From Aurifilum marmelostoma (Eukaryota > Ascomycota > Sordariomycetes > Diaporthales > Cryphonectriaceae), in the NCBI GenBank assembly GCA_027559495.1, contig JAMXSV010000026.1, positions 124,001 through 188,000 of the forward strand: DNA of 64,000 nucleotides. The letters run 5' to 3'. Below, piece after piece: positions 23,501 through 34,784 of this stretch; position 1 is the first letter of the stretch; every line of letters begins with the position of its first letter. A program made the position numbers and the translations under genes. The notes beneath the pieces are model-generated. The model ran no database searches, was not told the origin of the DNA, and saw nothing but the letters and a program-made list of their open reading frames with translations.

Positions 23501-24908
23501 CCGTATTCGGGATCTCACAGGTCGAGACTGCTTTTCGCCTTCTGCAGAGTGGAAAGACAACAGGCAAGCTTGTCGTTGTGCCAAAGCCCGGGGAGCAGGT
23601 CAAGGCAACACACCCTTCGAGTACTAGCAATACTGTTCCGCTCTTCCGGGCTGACGCAACTTACCTCCTCATTGGCGGCACTGGAGGTCTCGGGAGGTCT
23701 CTTGCAAAGTGGATGGTAGCCAAGGGTGCGAGAAATATCGTCCTGGTGTCTCGGCGGGCTCGCCTCGAGGGCGCGGTCGAGGAGCTTAGTCGACACCTGA
23801 GGCAGTCTGCAGGGGCCAACATCATTGTCAAAGCTTGCGATGTGACCCATATGGATAGTGTGACGAACCTGGTCAAGAGTTGCTCCTCGGAGCTGCCTCC
23901 GATAACCGGCGTCATACACGCTGGCATGGTATTAAGGGTAAGTTCATGACGAGGCTCATCTGAGTTTAGCATCATCTCCGCAGTCGGATACATTATATTG
24001 AGCCACATACTAACATCTGAGTCTCTCCTTTCCAGGATGTCTTGTTCGAGAAGATGTCATTTGAGGATTATCAAGCCGTTATTGGCTCCAAGGTGGCTGG
24101 CACATGGAACATTCACAATGCTCTCCTCTCCTCTGTTCCGCCTCTTGACTTCTTCATCGCTCTCTCGTCGGCTGCTGGCATCGTCGGCAATCGTGGCCAG
24201 GCGGCCTATGCTGCCGCAAACACCTTTCTCGACGCCTTCTGTCGCTATAGACAACAACATCTTGGCCTTCACGCCACCTCGATCGATCTCACCGCCGTCC
24301 AGGACGTCGGATACCTGGCCGATACGGGTGCGGATCGCCAGGATGAGGTGCTCAAGAACCTCGGAGGCGAGAGCATGAACGAGTCAGAGGTTTTGGCTCT
24401 TATTGCTGCCGCCGTGGTATCCAAGAGCCCTGGGCCGGATAGCAACAGCCGCATTGAGAAGAGCGTTTGCCCAGGCCACTGTCTGACGGGTCTCAAGCTC
24501 GGTAACGACCCGCAGAGACTTCCCTATTATGCCTCGGATGCCAAGTTCAACCACATGCGCGAGGCAGTCCTTTCATTGCATGGAGAGGCGACTGGTGGTG
24601 CATCGCTATCAGCAGGGGCGCAGGCCTCCATAGCCACGTCTCTATCCCAAGCCAAGTCGCCCGAGGATGCCAGCATGATCGTCACTGCCGGGCTCGCGGG
24701 CAAACTCAGTTCCATCCTGATGGTGCCGACCGAAGACTTGGACGCCGAGACGCCGATCACCAAGTATGGTCTGGACAGCCTGAATGCCATTGAGCTGAGG
24801 AATTGGATCACCAAAGAGTTGGGAGTGAATTTGCAGGTGTTGCAATTGTTGACAAGTGGATCTTTGACAAATCTTGCAGGAGTAATATTGACCAAGCGAG
24901 GTGGATGA
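17532..24908 (+). CDS. Highly reducing type I polyketide synthase (frame-broken)
   Basis: Exons: 17532-17895, 18033-18417, 18483-18661, 18754-23937 and 24036-24908. They sum to 6985 bases, one more than a whole number of codons; the encoded protein would be about 2327 residues. Domains in order: KS (35-455) with DTACSSS Cys about 207, EAHGTGT His about 343 and NVGHLE His about 383; AT with GHSSGE Ser about 657; DH with His about 1004 and HPALLDQ Asp about 1197; a pseudoKR linker rich in S, N and Q; ER (about 1590-1900) with HAAAGGVGQ; KR with GGTGGLG and Tyr about 2095 in QAAYAAAN; ACP with GLDSLN Ser about 2285. No SAM-binding methyltransferase motif and no thioesterase were seen. One extra C in the run at 20201-20205 shifts the frame and would end translation at 20222, near the end of AT. 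All catalytic residues beyond it are preserved, so sequencing error or very recent mutation is likely. Product unknown. Confidence 0.92.
17915..17935. repeat. (TC)n microsatellite in PKS intron 1
   Basis: About ten TC units in the pyrimidine-rich first intron (17896-18032) of the PKS gene, close to its donor. Confidence 0.9.
18691..18708. repeat. (AT)9 microsatellite in PKS intron 3
   Basis: Nine AT units inside the third intron (18662-18753) of the PKS gene. Confidence 0.9.
20455..20484 (+). repeat. CAA/CAG tract coding for 10 Gln in PKS
   Basis: Eight CAA and two CAG codons in a row encode ten glutamines in the post-AT linker before DH. The reading frame here is the one that continues to the ACP. 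Confidence 0.92.
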
Positions 24909-26000
24909 AGATGGTATCTTATTGTAGTGGTATGACCTATCCATCATGCGGGTCAGGGAGCAGAGCACAAGTAACAATGACGAAGTGTCAGAAGAAGTAA
25001 TCACTGCTGGTTTGATAAATGGCAGAAAGGCTTTCCATAATTAACTTTTTCTTCTTCTGCATACCGGGTGAATCACACAAGCCAACAGTGGAAAAGACAC
25101 ATTTGTGCTGATATAATCTCTCACGATGTAAGTCGGGGTGAGTAAAGCGAAGAGTCATAACAACAGCATCTAGACATCTCCACCTGCAGCCTGTGTTTCC
25201 TCTAACATCACAAATGCCATCCTTTTCTCCAAGCTGTCCTGGACGTCAAGTCTACCACCTACCTGTTTTTCAAGACTTGCCCGGTGATGATTCCTATTAT
25301 TACCAAGTGCTTAAGTAGTCTCAAAACAAAGGACCTAGATATATGCTAGTATCTTATTCTAGCTAGATCTCACAGAAATGCTCGAGATCCTGCGCAAGCA
25401 TTCCGCTCAGTTCACTATGTTTCTTCGTGAGCATATCCAGAGGTCGAAATGATTCTCTGGCGAGCTACATAACCAGACCAAGTCGTTGGACATTGCTGGA
25501 CTCACAATACCTTGCAATTATTATTGTAGATTTGGTGTTTACTAGGTATTATGATCCATTCAGTACATTAAGGATAACTTTGGGTCAGGGACTTGGTTGT
25601 TCTCTGTATTTGGATTCTAGTGACGACAGTGTGCATGGCAACATTATTCCTGAGCCTCGTCTCCCAATAATCGCCTCTTATACCACTTACTTCAGGTCAT
25701 GGTTGTTGACACTGTTATTTCAGCTCTTCCTATCGATCAATCTTATAATCACACTTGGATCTTAGTGCTATATAGTGCTTAGTCTGGTTAACAGCCTTAC
25801 AAGCTCTCTCTCCAGTCTTGGACTATGTAAGGAGTGGATCGCTTCTTTATCCCTAGTCCACCTATTCGCAAGCAGAATAGTGAAGTTAGTGAAGTGCATA
25901 TGAGGCTATAGTGAACCCTAGTGGCATAGAACTCTAAGGGCTACTCACGGAGTTATCTACTACTGACATCGAAGCACGTTGTGGCTCCAGAGCGTGTTTT
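24909..26000. other. Intergenic after the PKS
   Basis: About 1.1 kb, AT-rich, 3' region of the PKS and of the next, convergent gene. One 112-codon open frame at 25427-25765 has no recognisable motif and no coding look. Confidence 0.5.
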
Positions 26001-27302
26001 TCAGGTCGGAGTCTCCCCTGCTGTAGTCTCGTTTATCTGGGCCGGGAAGGTTGTATTCGGTTTCGAAGATGAAGCCATATTATAGCTGTTGTCGCACACA
26101 GGATGGAGTTTTTTGCTGGTCATATCGCAGAACCACTTCGCCTTCGGGTTGACGAAGTCGGGTCCAGAAGACGTTGTGCTATTGCAAAGGTAATCGGCTT
26201 GATGCTCTGGATGATCGGATATGACTAGGATCCTGCTGAAGTTCTCTGTGAGGTTTCGCTTGGACCTAGTCTTGGAGTTCCATCGTCGTTTCTCATGCGG
26301 TGGTGCCTTCACAGAAGCAGCTGGGAATCCTAAATCAGATAAGGAGAGCGCACCCTGCCGGATCCAAGGGTCATCATCCTCGGACCAATAGTAGATCGAA
26401 TTCGGGTCCTGGTTCGTATAAGGCCTGAATGAAGGTGTGTGGCACATACGGCTCGCCTGCGATCCATTCGTTTTCGTGTTCTGACCCGACATGTCTGGCC
26501 AGTTGACTCTTTTTGGTCTCATTAGCACACTGATAACCATGACTCTGAGGGAAATCATGACAAATACGACGGATCAAGAACCTTGAGGTGCATAGCGGGG
26601 GAAAATCAAGATGAGTTTGTGTGAAATGCTACTCACTGGAATCCGGTAGTAGGTTGATCGCCATTAGCATCGATCCACATGCATTTGGGCATGTAATCCG
26701 TCCCGGGGATGACAACCTGACTCACTGTGCCATATAGTGATCAGCCTGAATCCTGATAAACTCCCAATGATTGGAAAGACGTACGATACCAGGTAGTTCC
26801 ACACAGCTCGCCAAAGCTCCCGTCAAAGCCATAAGATTGACTTGAGTCCTGACTTGCCATGGTGATAAAGGCATATGCAAGACATATAGCGTCATCGTTA
26901 GCGGAGAATAGGGTGTAGAAGGCCTCTTCAGCATTAGTCTGTTCGAGAGTAAAAGGCTCGGTGGTTCCGGATCCAACCTTCTGAGAAATTTGTAGGTAGC
27001 TTGTCAGTTCAATGAGATGCGGAACTCGAGGTAGGCGCATGACAACTAGTACGGGGCACACGTACCGAGCCAGGGTCGACTACGATTCCCAAGAAGTCGC
27101 CTGCGACTCCAAAGTTGCGGGCGTCTGGCAGGTCACCATCCGCACCTGAGAGTCCGTTGACGTTTGCCCCTCCGCCAATGGTGAAGGTAGCAGTATTAGC
27201 GCTCGGGGAGGTCGTGCTGCTGCTGTCCACGGCCTGAAACAGACTGGTCATGCCGTCAACAATTCCGATCAAATCAGCAACTAAACCGAGTGCTTCAGCC
27301 AT
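26001..27302 (-). CDS. Fungal hypothetical protein, Cys-containing (frame-broken)
   Basis: Exons 27302-27066, 26980-26785, 26724-26637 and 26581-26001 sum to 1102 bases, one more than whole codons; the protein would be about 366 residues. Exon 1 starts MAEALGLVADLIGIVDGMTSLF and contains DLPDARNFGVAGDFLG. Exon 2 holds ANDDAICLAYAFITMAS and GSFGELCGTTWY. Exon 3 has MPKCMWIDANGDQPTTGFQ. The C-terminal part has ADYLCNSTTSSGPDFVNPKA and KWFCDMTSKKLHPVCD. This pattern of a DxxDAICxAY block, a CMWIDxNGDQPxTGFQ block and a late FCDM-PVC block matches a common unnamed ascomycete protein family, often secreted. I do not know its function. The frame changes once within exon 4, best placed in the run of five Ts at 26510-26514; both sides look like good coding sequence. 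The N terminus is not a strong signal peptide. Confidence 0.65.
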
Positions 27303-29859
27303 TGCGGTGAAGTTGTTCGCGTGTCAACAGCAATGCCGGTTTGGTGGGTTCCAGAATTGGTTCTTGACGCTGGGGTCTTCTGCGAAGTCTAGTTAGGCCA
27401 AGAATCACAGGGCCTGCTTATATCCAGAAGGGGCTTGGGAGTTAACAATCTGACGAAGATAGGCTTTCACGAGCTTTGCTTGAGACAAGGTTGGATGCCC
27501 GTATAAGACTTCGACAGGACGAAAGGATCGGAGAGACTGCAAACCTAGCTTTCTGTATCAAGAAAGTCTCGAAGGGAAAACGAATGTCTTGTTGTGGAGC
27601 TTTTGAAAAACAAAACCAGAAACGTAAAGAAACGAAAGGGTGGGGAAGATTGAAGACGGAAGCGAGGAAGGAAAATAGGAAGCAAAGGCGAATTTCAGGA
27701 TATAGAATCGGGTTCTGATAGGTTTTGAGGTGCGAGTCGTCAAGTCTTATATAGGCATATCATTGGGCTTCACATCGCAGCAAAACAAGCCCAGACTTTG
27801 TCTAATGTACCTGGCGCAACGGAAGGTTGTAGTACGAGTGAAGGCTACGCTCAAGGCGCAAGTGTACTGGGGAAGTGGGTCTGTCCATAGGTTTGGCGCT
27901 ATCCATCATGGTGGTCATCTGCAGCCCGAGATGAATGACGACGCCTGAGACATATCCATCGCTGACCAACCAATTGAGATGTGACTTCAGACCTAGATGA
28001 AATGATTGTGGCAGCGTATTCCGGCAGGGCTCTTATAGCTTCTGCGAAGATTCTCGTGGTGTCAAGAATCGGGACAGATGGCTGGAATTCTCCTTCCATC
28101 ACTCCGCTAGTACCAGTAATTAATTATAGCGAAGTTGCCCTGCAGTCCAATCACCTCCTTGCCATTCAAGCTCTTATACAAGCGTGATTGACGGACTCTA
28201 TAGCACTCTCTATCAATTTCTGCAGTGGGTGACAGACCGACTCAGAGCTGTGTTGAATGATTACTCAAGGCTTCATTTAGACAACCGAGATTTGACTGTG
28301 GTGCGGTATGAAATTGAATGTCAAGAGGGCACCTGCTTTACCTGTAATCGCTAGACGTGTATTTCGGATAACAATTACAATCTTTTCATCTATTCTCAAA
28401 TGAAGGCTGCGGGTGGGCGATATTGGTACCAAGGCGTTGACGCTTTGTTAAGATATTAATAGAACCTTTCGCCTCTCTAGACAAATTAATAGCAAGTGTT
28501 CACTCTAATTAGTACGAGTAAAGATGCTACCGACGCAAGCTCAGCCTTACGCTGCCCAAGACCTAGAACAATCACGCCACATACTTACCTTTACAGCAAA
28601 CTTAGTAAAGCCCAGGCCATATGGTACCGTGTCATCTGAAGATGAATAATGTCTCTAACATAATGTGCGTTTGTGAGTAGCCATACTGTGCCGGGTACTT
28701 ACATGAAACCTCAATTATAGGAACGCCTTTCCTTATTCCGAGAGCAGTTTGATCGGTATCATTCTATTTATAGGGGCGGGGCATATGTACTTAGGTACTA
28801 CGTATTATGAAACTCCTTGTCCCAGCTTAATAGCTTGACCAATCTTTGCCAGTGCTGAACTTACATTTCTATCATCATCAAATATTTTACTTGAGTATAA
28901 AATGTCAGATATGATCAGCTTACTGGGTGATTACTGTAATTATTATCTTCTGTTCCTCTTTCTCTTTTCTCCTTTCTTTTTCCTTGTTCCTCCTTTTTCT
29001 TTTTTTTTTTTTTCTTCTCCAAATCTTTTTCTTTGTTCATCAGACATTCGTATTGGAGCGCGTCAAACTAGGTTACTCTCATATCTCAAGGGTCTAGCTA
29101 GGCTAAGTCTTTGTCGACTATAAGTATTTCATATTTCTTTATTATCTCCTTCAACAGGCCTGTCACTTTTCTTGGACCAACAAGAAGGGTCAGGTGCATA
29201 CTTACCGATTATTTAGCGGCTGCTTGGTTGGTCATGCAGCACTCAGTATAGCTTTTTCAAGCAGGGATCGAGGCTGAGAAGACAGTCTCCTGCAATTACC
29301 ACCCAAACACACGCCGACAAGGGCAGCGATGATTGCAAAATGATCAGCCAAGTACCCTAGGTAGCAGCCGTACGTGCGTACGGTTGGCATGCTCAATATG
29401 AAGTAATAAAAAAGTACGCCATAGAATCAGGGGGAAAAGCCACAAGCTGGAGCAAGGAGGACCAGATCGTCGCTGGCCTAATGCTTTGCAAGCAAGGCTT
29501 TATGTCCAAAGTCACTGGTCATATCTAGGGCATACAAAGGGTTTCAGAATATGCAGTCAGGATGGAAGATCCTTTTGAGTAGCTCCATCCGCACTATTAT
29601 TTGACTACACTTTTCCTATTTAATAGGCGAGTGTGAAACTTAAAATTCGCTATCAGCCTCCTGAAAAGTTTCTTTGTTTGCAAAACTCATGTGAGCCAGC
29701 TCTTTGTCTCCAGCTTCTCATGTGCTATAAGAATAGGTGTTGGCCCTGCATCAGGGTTTCTCATGCGTTGCTTGCAAGGAACTCATCAACTCATTGAGAG
29801 TATCAAAATCTGATTGATTATCTCTATACATTGTCCAGAACCAATCCGAAGTCCCTAGC
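27303..29859. other. Long intergenic stretch, nothing recognised
   Basis: About 2.5 kb without a supported gene. A pyrimidine-rich tract at about 28955-29030 explains the long hydrophobic-looking open frame there. 28260-28900 is AT-rich. Short open frames overlap in several frames without motifs. Confidence 0.5.
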
Positions 29860-30961
29860 ATGGACACTCCGTTTTTCAAAACCCTTCTTCTCATCACTCT
29901 TCCAGCTTTAGCAGGGCTCGGCTTAGCACAAGGTGCAAACAACAACATCACCGGATGTGATGCAGTCGGATGTCCACTAGACAGCACCTGCACCATAGTC
30001 AACGATACCTTTAGTGATGGTCTCGGGGTAGCGCCTATTATATCAGACGATATATCCTTCCCTTCCCTATCATGGATCAAAGGCAGCGACAATGATCACC
30101 CTGACGCGTCCGGGGATGTCAGATTTGTTGACTACTATTACATAGCCACACCGCAGGGTCTGAGTCTTGGAACCCAGGCCACCAAAGCATGCGCGGTATT
30201 CTTCCGGCGCTTTGATGCGGCTTTTCCCGGTGATCTCAGCCAGAGCGCCGTCTCTACTGGAACCTGCCCCGATGCCATCCAGCAGTCCTGCATTGATGCA
30301 CTCACCAAACGCGCTGCGAGCCTTGACGTGGCCAACGAGAAGGATGTCTGTGGGGCGTTGCAGCACGAATTTGAGTCGAATCTGGACACCGAATGCTCAG
30401 AATACTCCTCGGGAAACAAGTGGCAGAACATAAGCGTAGAATGTAATATCTCCCAAGAGCCCCAGAGTTTATCTATGCATGCTAACACGGAGCCTTCTCC
30501 GTCAGCCTTGACCAGTCCACAGCCCATTTCTGGGCAAGAAAATTCAACTTCAAACTGTTGGCCCATCCTACCGAGGACAGATAATCTCGCACTGGTTGGC
30601 AGGTTTGAAAATATCGTACGTCTTCTTTTCCTTTCTGGCTTCTTTTTTTATTCAATCTTCTTCCTTGATCATTATCACACCAAGGTCAAAGCTAACCTAT
30701 AAATACTTACAGAGCCACTGGGATGACAACACTGCGGCAGAGAACACATTTGAACTGACTCCTATCTTATCGGTGTTCTACCCTGGGAATGGAAGCATAG
30801 TGTCTTCGGCACAGGCACAGCTTGCGTGCTTGAAGGTTGTTGGGGGGACTACGAATTCGAGCACAGAGTCGACTGGGCTGGCACCTCGAACCGTGACCAC
30901 ATCGTTCACCGGTTTGCTTCTGGGCGTTGCAGTCGTGATTATGACCTCAAGCATGCTCTAA
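29860..30961 (+). CDS. Secreted protein with probable GPI anchor
   Basis: Exons 29860-30615 and 30713-30961 join in phase 0 (GTACGT...TTACAG) to give 334 residues. The N terminus MDTPFFKTLLLITLPALAGL is a signal peptide. The mature part has about ten cysteines, several N-glycosylation sequons (NNITG, NDTF, NISVECN) and a Ser/Thr/Pro-rich linker. The C terminus ends in a hydrophobic segment, SFTGLLLGVAVVIMTSSML, behind a Ser/Thr/Gly stretch, which fits a GPI-anchor signal. I do not recognise a catalytic domain or family, so function is unknown; a cell-wall or plasma-membrane location is inferred. Without the splice the first exon would read into intron sequence and lose the C-terminal signal, which supports the two-exon model. 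Confidence 0.75.
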
Positions 30962-31330
30962 GCAGAGATTAAGCTGTTGGGGACGGCGCAAAGAGCGGTA
31001 GGCATACGATGTGCGTTTGAATGAAATTCGATGGTCAATGTTGAATTTGTCACGACTTCAGTAATGAACAAAACCGTGGAGGACAGGCCTCATTCCGTAC
31101 AAGTAATTAATTACCCTCAGACCTATCGCGGAAAGTCCAAGTCATCCCCGCAGGCTACTCGCGGACAGCGCACCGTTTCCATATCGATAGCTTCGGAAAA
31201 GTTCCTTGATAGTCCCAATTTCCACAGTGGGGCAAAATCCTAAGTTCTTTTCCGTGACAATGGTAGGACAACTCCTCGATATATCAGGAATTCGCATTCG
31301 CTCTCCTTCGTTTCTATAAACTAGTTCATT
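30962..31330. other. Short intergenic between convergent genes
   Basis: 3' ends of the secreted-protein gene (+) and the dynamin gene (-). No gene or repeat seen. Confidence 0.5.
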
Positions 31331-33871
31331 TCAAGTTCGAAGCACTTTTAAAGCTTCATTCAGGCTGCTTAGTTCTCGTGAGAGAACTTGACGCTGGTTC
31401 CTCGAGACTGTATCCTCCCCAGCAATGACTTCAAGCTGCTCTTTGCTAAGTTCCAGGACCCGATCAGGAGAAAACACCTTCAGTGGACTAGCAGGTCCTT
31501 CCATCAGAAAGTGATTAACAACCTGCTGATAGAGGTTGTCGACAAAGCGCTTCCGAGACACCTTGTAATAACTGATCAGGGTATCAAGAATGTCTTCACA
31601 CACCTGCTCGCTGTTGTTCATATCAGTAGCTTGTTTCTCGATCTGCTCTACAGTAATGAACTTTTTGTTTCCATACGGGTCATTGGAGGACCCAGCAAGT
31701 GGTTTCAGAGCTTGAGCTACCCGCTCAGTCCGTTTCTTTCGTAATGTTGCGTTGAAGTAATGGTTGAAGGTAGCAGGTCGCCTAGTGCGCTCCATGTCCA
31801 GGAGGAAATTAGTGTGCTTTATGGCTTCTCTGTACCGCTCGCACAGTTCTTCCTTGAGTATGCTGTCCCATATTTGGTCCTTGACTGCTTCTTCGGGGCA
31901 GAGTTCAGTAAGAAGCTTGAAAATGTAGTCGTGCACAAGTACGATGGCTTTGCTGGTGTAGCTTGTTGCAAGCTGATTCCACTTCTGTGACGCGGTCTCG
32001 AACACGGAAGCCAAAAGGGTTCCATTGAACTATACCAGTAAGACCTTAGCTTCAGTTTCATATGAAAAGTAGGGACAAAGGTGTGGAGGTTGGGCGTGGC
32101 ATTGCTTCCAGATCGACTTATTGTGCCGAGCTCCGGTCCCCGGCTGGAGGCGTAGACTTCTTCAATGAACGGCGTCATCGGCCCCTTCAATGGCTTCGGA
32201 CACTCGTAATCGGTGTCTGTTATGTCTTGCAACTCATCATAGGCAACGACGGGTATTTCGTGAAATGTGTTGTCCCCGGAATCGCCCAACATACTCTCTC
32301 CTTCGTCGTCCCATGTCAGACCGAAGTGCTGATACTGACCTCGTCTCCAGAATACGTCGGCAAAGCCTTCACTAAGCTTCATGATGTTGGTGATCAGCCT
32401 GAACTCGGGCCTATGCTTGAATAGAGCTTCGCCCGCGTAGAATCCGTTCAGGGAGCTCTTGTTGATGTCTTGCATGCGAGAAGCAATCTTCACGAGATAT
32501 TTTCTCTGAGAATTGTCATCGCATCTGGGCTCCCCCAGAGCCTCTAGCTTGATCATTTGCTCGCGCATTCGTTTTTCAATGTCAGCTTTGACGTTCGGCA
32601 GCTCCCGTTTGGAAATCTCCATGAGTAACCCTTGCAGTCTCGCCTTGAGAGCGGAAATGCCGCAGCGGTCAGGGACAGATGACCAAGGAGGTGCCATAAA
32701 AAAGGCCTGCTCAGCGGCTAGGCGGTCAGACGTGGTGGAGGTATTGTCATCCGCGCTTCTATTCTTGACAACGTAGTACCCGAGCTTCAGATTATTTCGC
32801 CTACCCTGGACGAGATCGATAATTGCTTGTTGTGTAGCCTTCTCCGTCGCAAGATCTGCTTTTGTCAATACACCCATGGTACGAACGCCATGCGTGTCTG
32901 CCTTGTCGGCCAGCTTGAGAATCCCCTGCGTAGCAATGTCGACGTTGCAAGGTATGACGGCAAGAATACTGAGCAATGTCAGCTAGTAAAGGCACTCAGG
33001 AACAAAGTTTACAATATCACTTACATAGTTCGGTCGTCCTTCATATAATCTTTCACAATGTTTTCGACAAGAACCACGTCGTCGTCAGTAGTGAGACCTT
33101 CAATTCGTACTTAGTGATACTACCTCTACAATTCAGTCAGCTGCAAGTATTACTTACCAGGTGTAGGAACGCGAAAGATTCCGGGCACGTCAATCACGGT
33201 AAGGTGAGCTTGCTATTGTCCTCGTCAGACTCTGCATTCAAAATGTCTTCTTCGTAAGCATTAATTAACTTACATCAGGTCCGCTGATCTTGATTTTCAG
33301 AATATCCTGGCTAAAGGCAGAAGAGCCGTGAGAATCATCACCCTGGTCCATGCGAATCCCCATCGCACTGTTGGCCTGAGTTAGTACTTAGTTAGCATCA
33401 CAAGTGCGTCTTGATCATCACCAATCATGTCAACATCGTCAACGTACTTCCTCAAAGATTTTGACAAGGGCCTCGTTATCCATTTCACTCAGCTCGCGAC
33501 GGAACGAAACGAGGCGATCCTTCAGGGCGTCGTCTGCATCTGGACGGGGGATGACCGATACAGAGACCTTCTTCTGAGGCTCTCGGGCGCACGTTATCTG
33601 TGTCGCATAGCGCGTACATAGCCCGGCTCCTCGGGGAAAGGAGAAGCCTGTTAGGCTCTCGAGTACTGAGCTCTTTCCAGACGATTGATCACCGACCACA
33701 ATGAGCTTTGATTTGTGTTAGATGATAAGCAGACATCTAAGAAATTCATCTTCAAACACCTACTTGTGGCAGCGGGATGATATTGCCAACATTAGTCTCC
33801 CGAAGCCTATCGATTTTGGAAAGGATTATTTTGTTTCCCAGCTCCATGGTCTCGATGACGGCCATCTTCAT
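31331..33871 (-). CDS. Dynamin-family GTPase (Mx/dynamin-like)
   Basis: Seven exons: 33871-33764, 33705-33448, 33375-33274, 33212-33158, 33097-33025, 32968-32122 and 32029-31331, totalling 714 codons (713 residues). The GTPase domain has the G1 loop GDQSSGKSS (Lys about 47), [12 protein letters not shown], the G3 motif [18 protein letters not shown], and the G4 motif LTKAD. The middle and GED-like stalk regions follow, ending in a C-terminal helix. No PH or proline-rich domain is present, so it resembles the fungal Mx-like or Vps1-like group. These proteins oligomerise on membranes and remodel them using GTP; the exact membrane is unknown. All introns but the last have GT-AG ends. The last (32121-32030 on this strand) starts ATAAGT and ends TATAG, yet the junction [18 protein letters not shown] matches the family, so the donor seems to be mutated or non-canonical. 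Confidence 0.85.
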
Positions 33872-34784
33872 GAAGGAGATCGAGCTGGATCTTGATTTGT
33901 GCTTGGGTATGGGAAACTGGTAAGTCAATCAACAGTGAGCTGACTCCGATCTTTTGGGGTATCTGTATTGGCTTTCAAAGGCTGTAGAGAGGATGGGCAT
34001 TCCGACAGTCATGTAGACCATTCATGCGTTTCCAGTTTGTGAGAGTAATCACTTCGTCTAGCTGTCACATGAGAGCTGCGCAATATATAGTTCATCAGAC
34101 CTCAAAAGAGAGGCTCAAGGCCTGATAGACATTCCATTTGCACAGTCAAAGAGACGTGTCGCAATTGCATGGATCAACACGTCAGAGGTTGAGAAGCGTC
34201 TGCAAAAGTGATTTCTACTACTATATACTTGGAATGTGTCGGTGAGCTTGCATAAAGAAAGGGAGCGTCGATGACAAGTAATGTCTCAATTTTTGAAGCC
34301 AATTGTACGTCTCCGATCCCGAAGGAGGGCTAGGTTAAGGCGCTGTATTGCAGATTCTTTTAAATAAAATTACATTATCATGCAATATTCTTTCCCTCGC
34401 TTTGCAAAGCTGATCAAAGACACACTTCCTTTAGCGCACATCGTGTCGACCATTGGGCAACAGTCAAGCCTGGCTGTTGACCTTGGTCTGATATGCAGGT
34501 CTAACAAAACCCCACTGATTTGGAGGAGAGCTAGCCGGAGACGGGAATCATGGGCGATAAAAAGAATCATGCAGCGCCGGGCCAGACCATGACGGGTGGG
34601 ACAAAGAGCATCCTCTCAGACAACAGACATCATCACCAGTCAGAAGCACTCTGCAGCTGTTTCATTTAGTCATTTTATGTGGTGAGCTGGCATTAGCTAG
34701 ATAATGAGTAGGAATTGAGAATTCTTCCACTATCGAGCTTTCCTAAATCGTCACAGTGCCCCAGGACGAATCGGCCGCGTTCAT
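33872..34784. other. Intergenic, about 0.9 kb
   Basis: Upstream region of the dynamin gene and 3' region of the exonuclease gene. No supported coding region. Confidence 0.5.

Noticed and set aside
25427..25765. A 112-codon plus-strand open frame after the PKS
   Set aside because: AT-rich sequence, no motif and no sign of splicing or start context; treated as intergenic.
28902..29123. A hydrophobic open frame resembling a membrane peptide
   Set aside because: It is the translation of a T/C-rich low-complexity tract and has no conserved residues.
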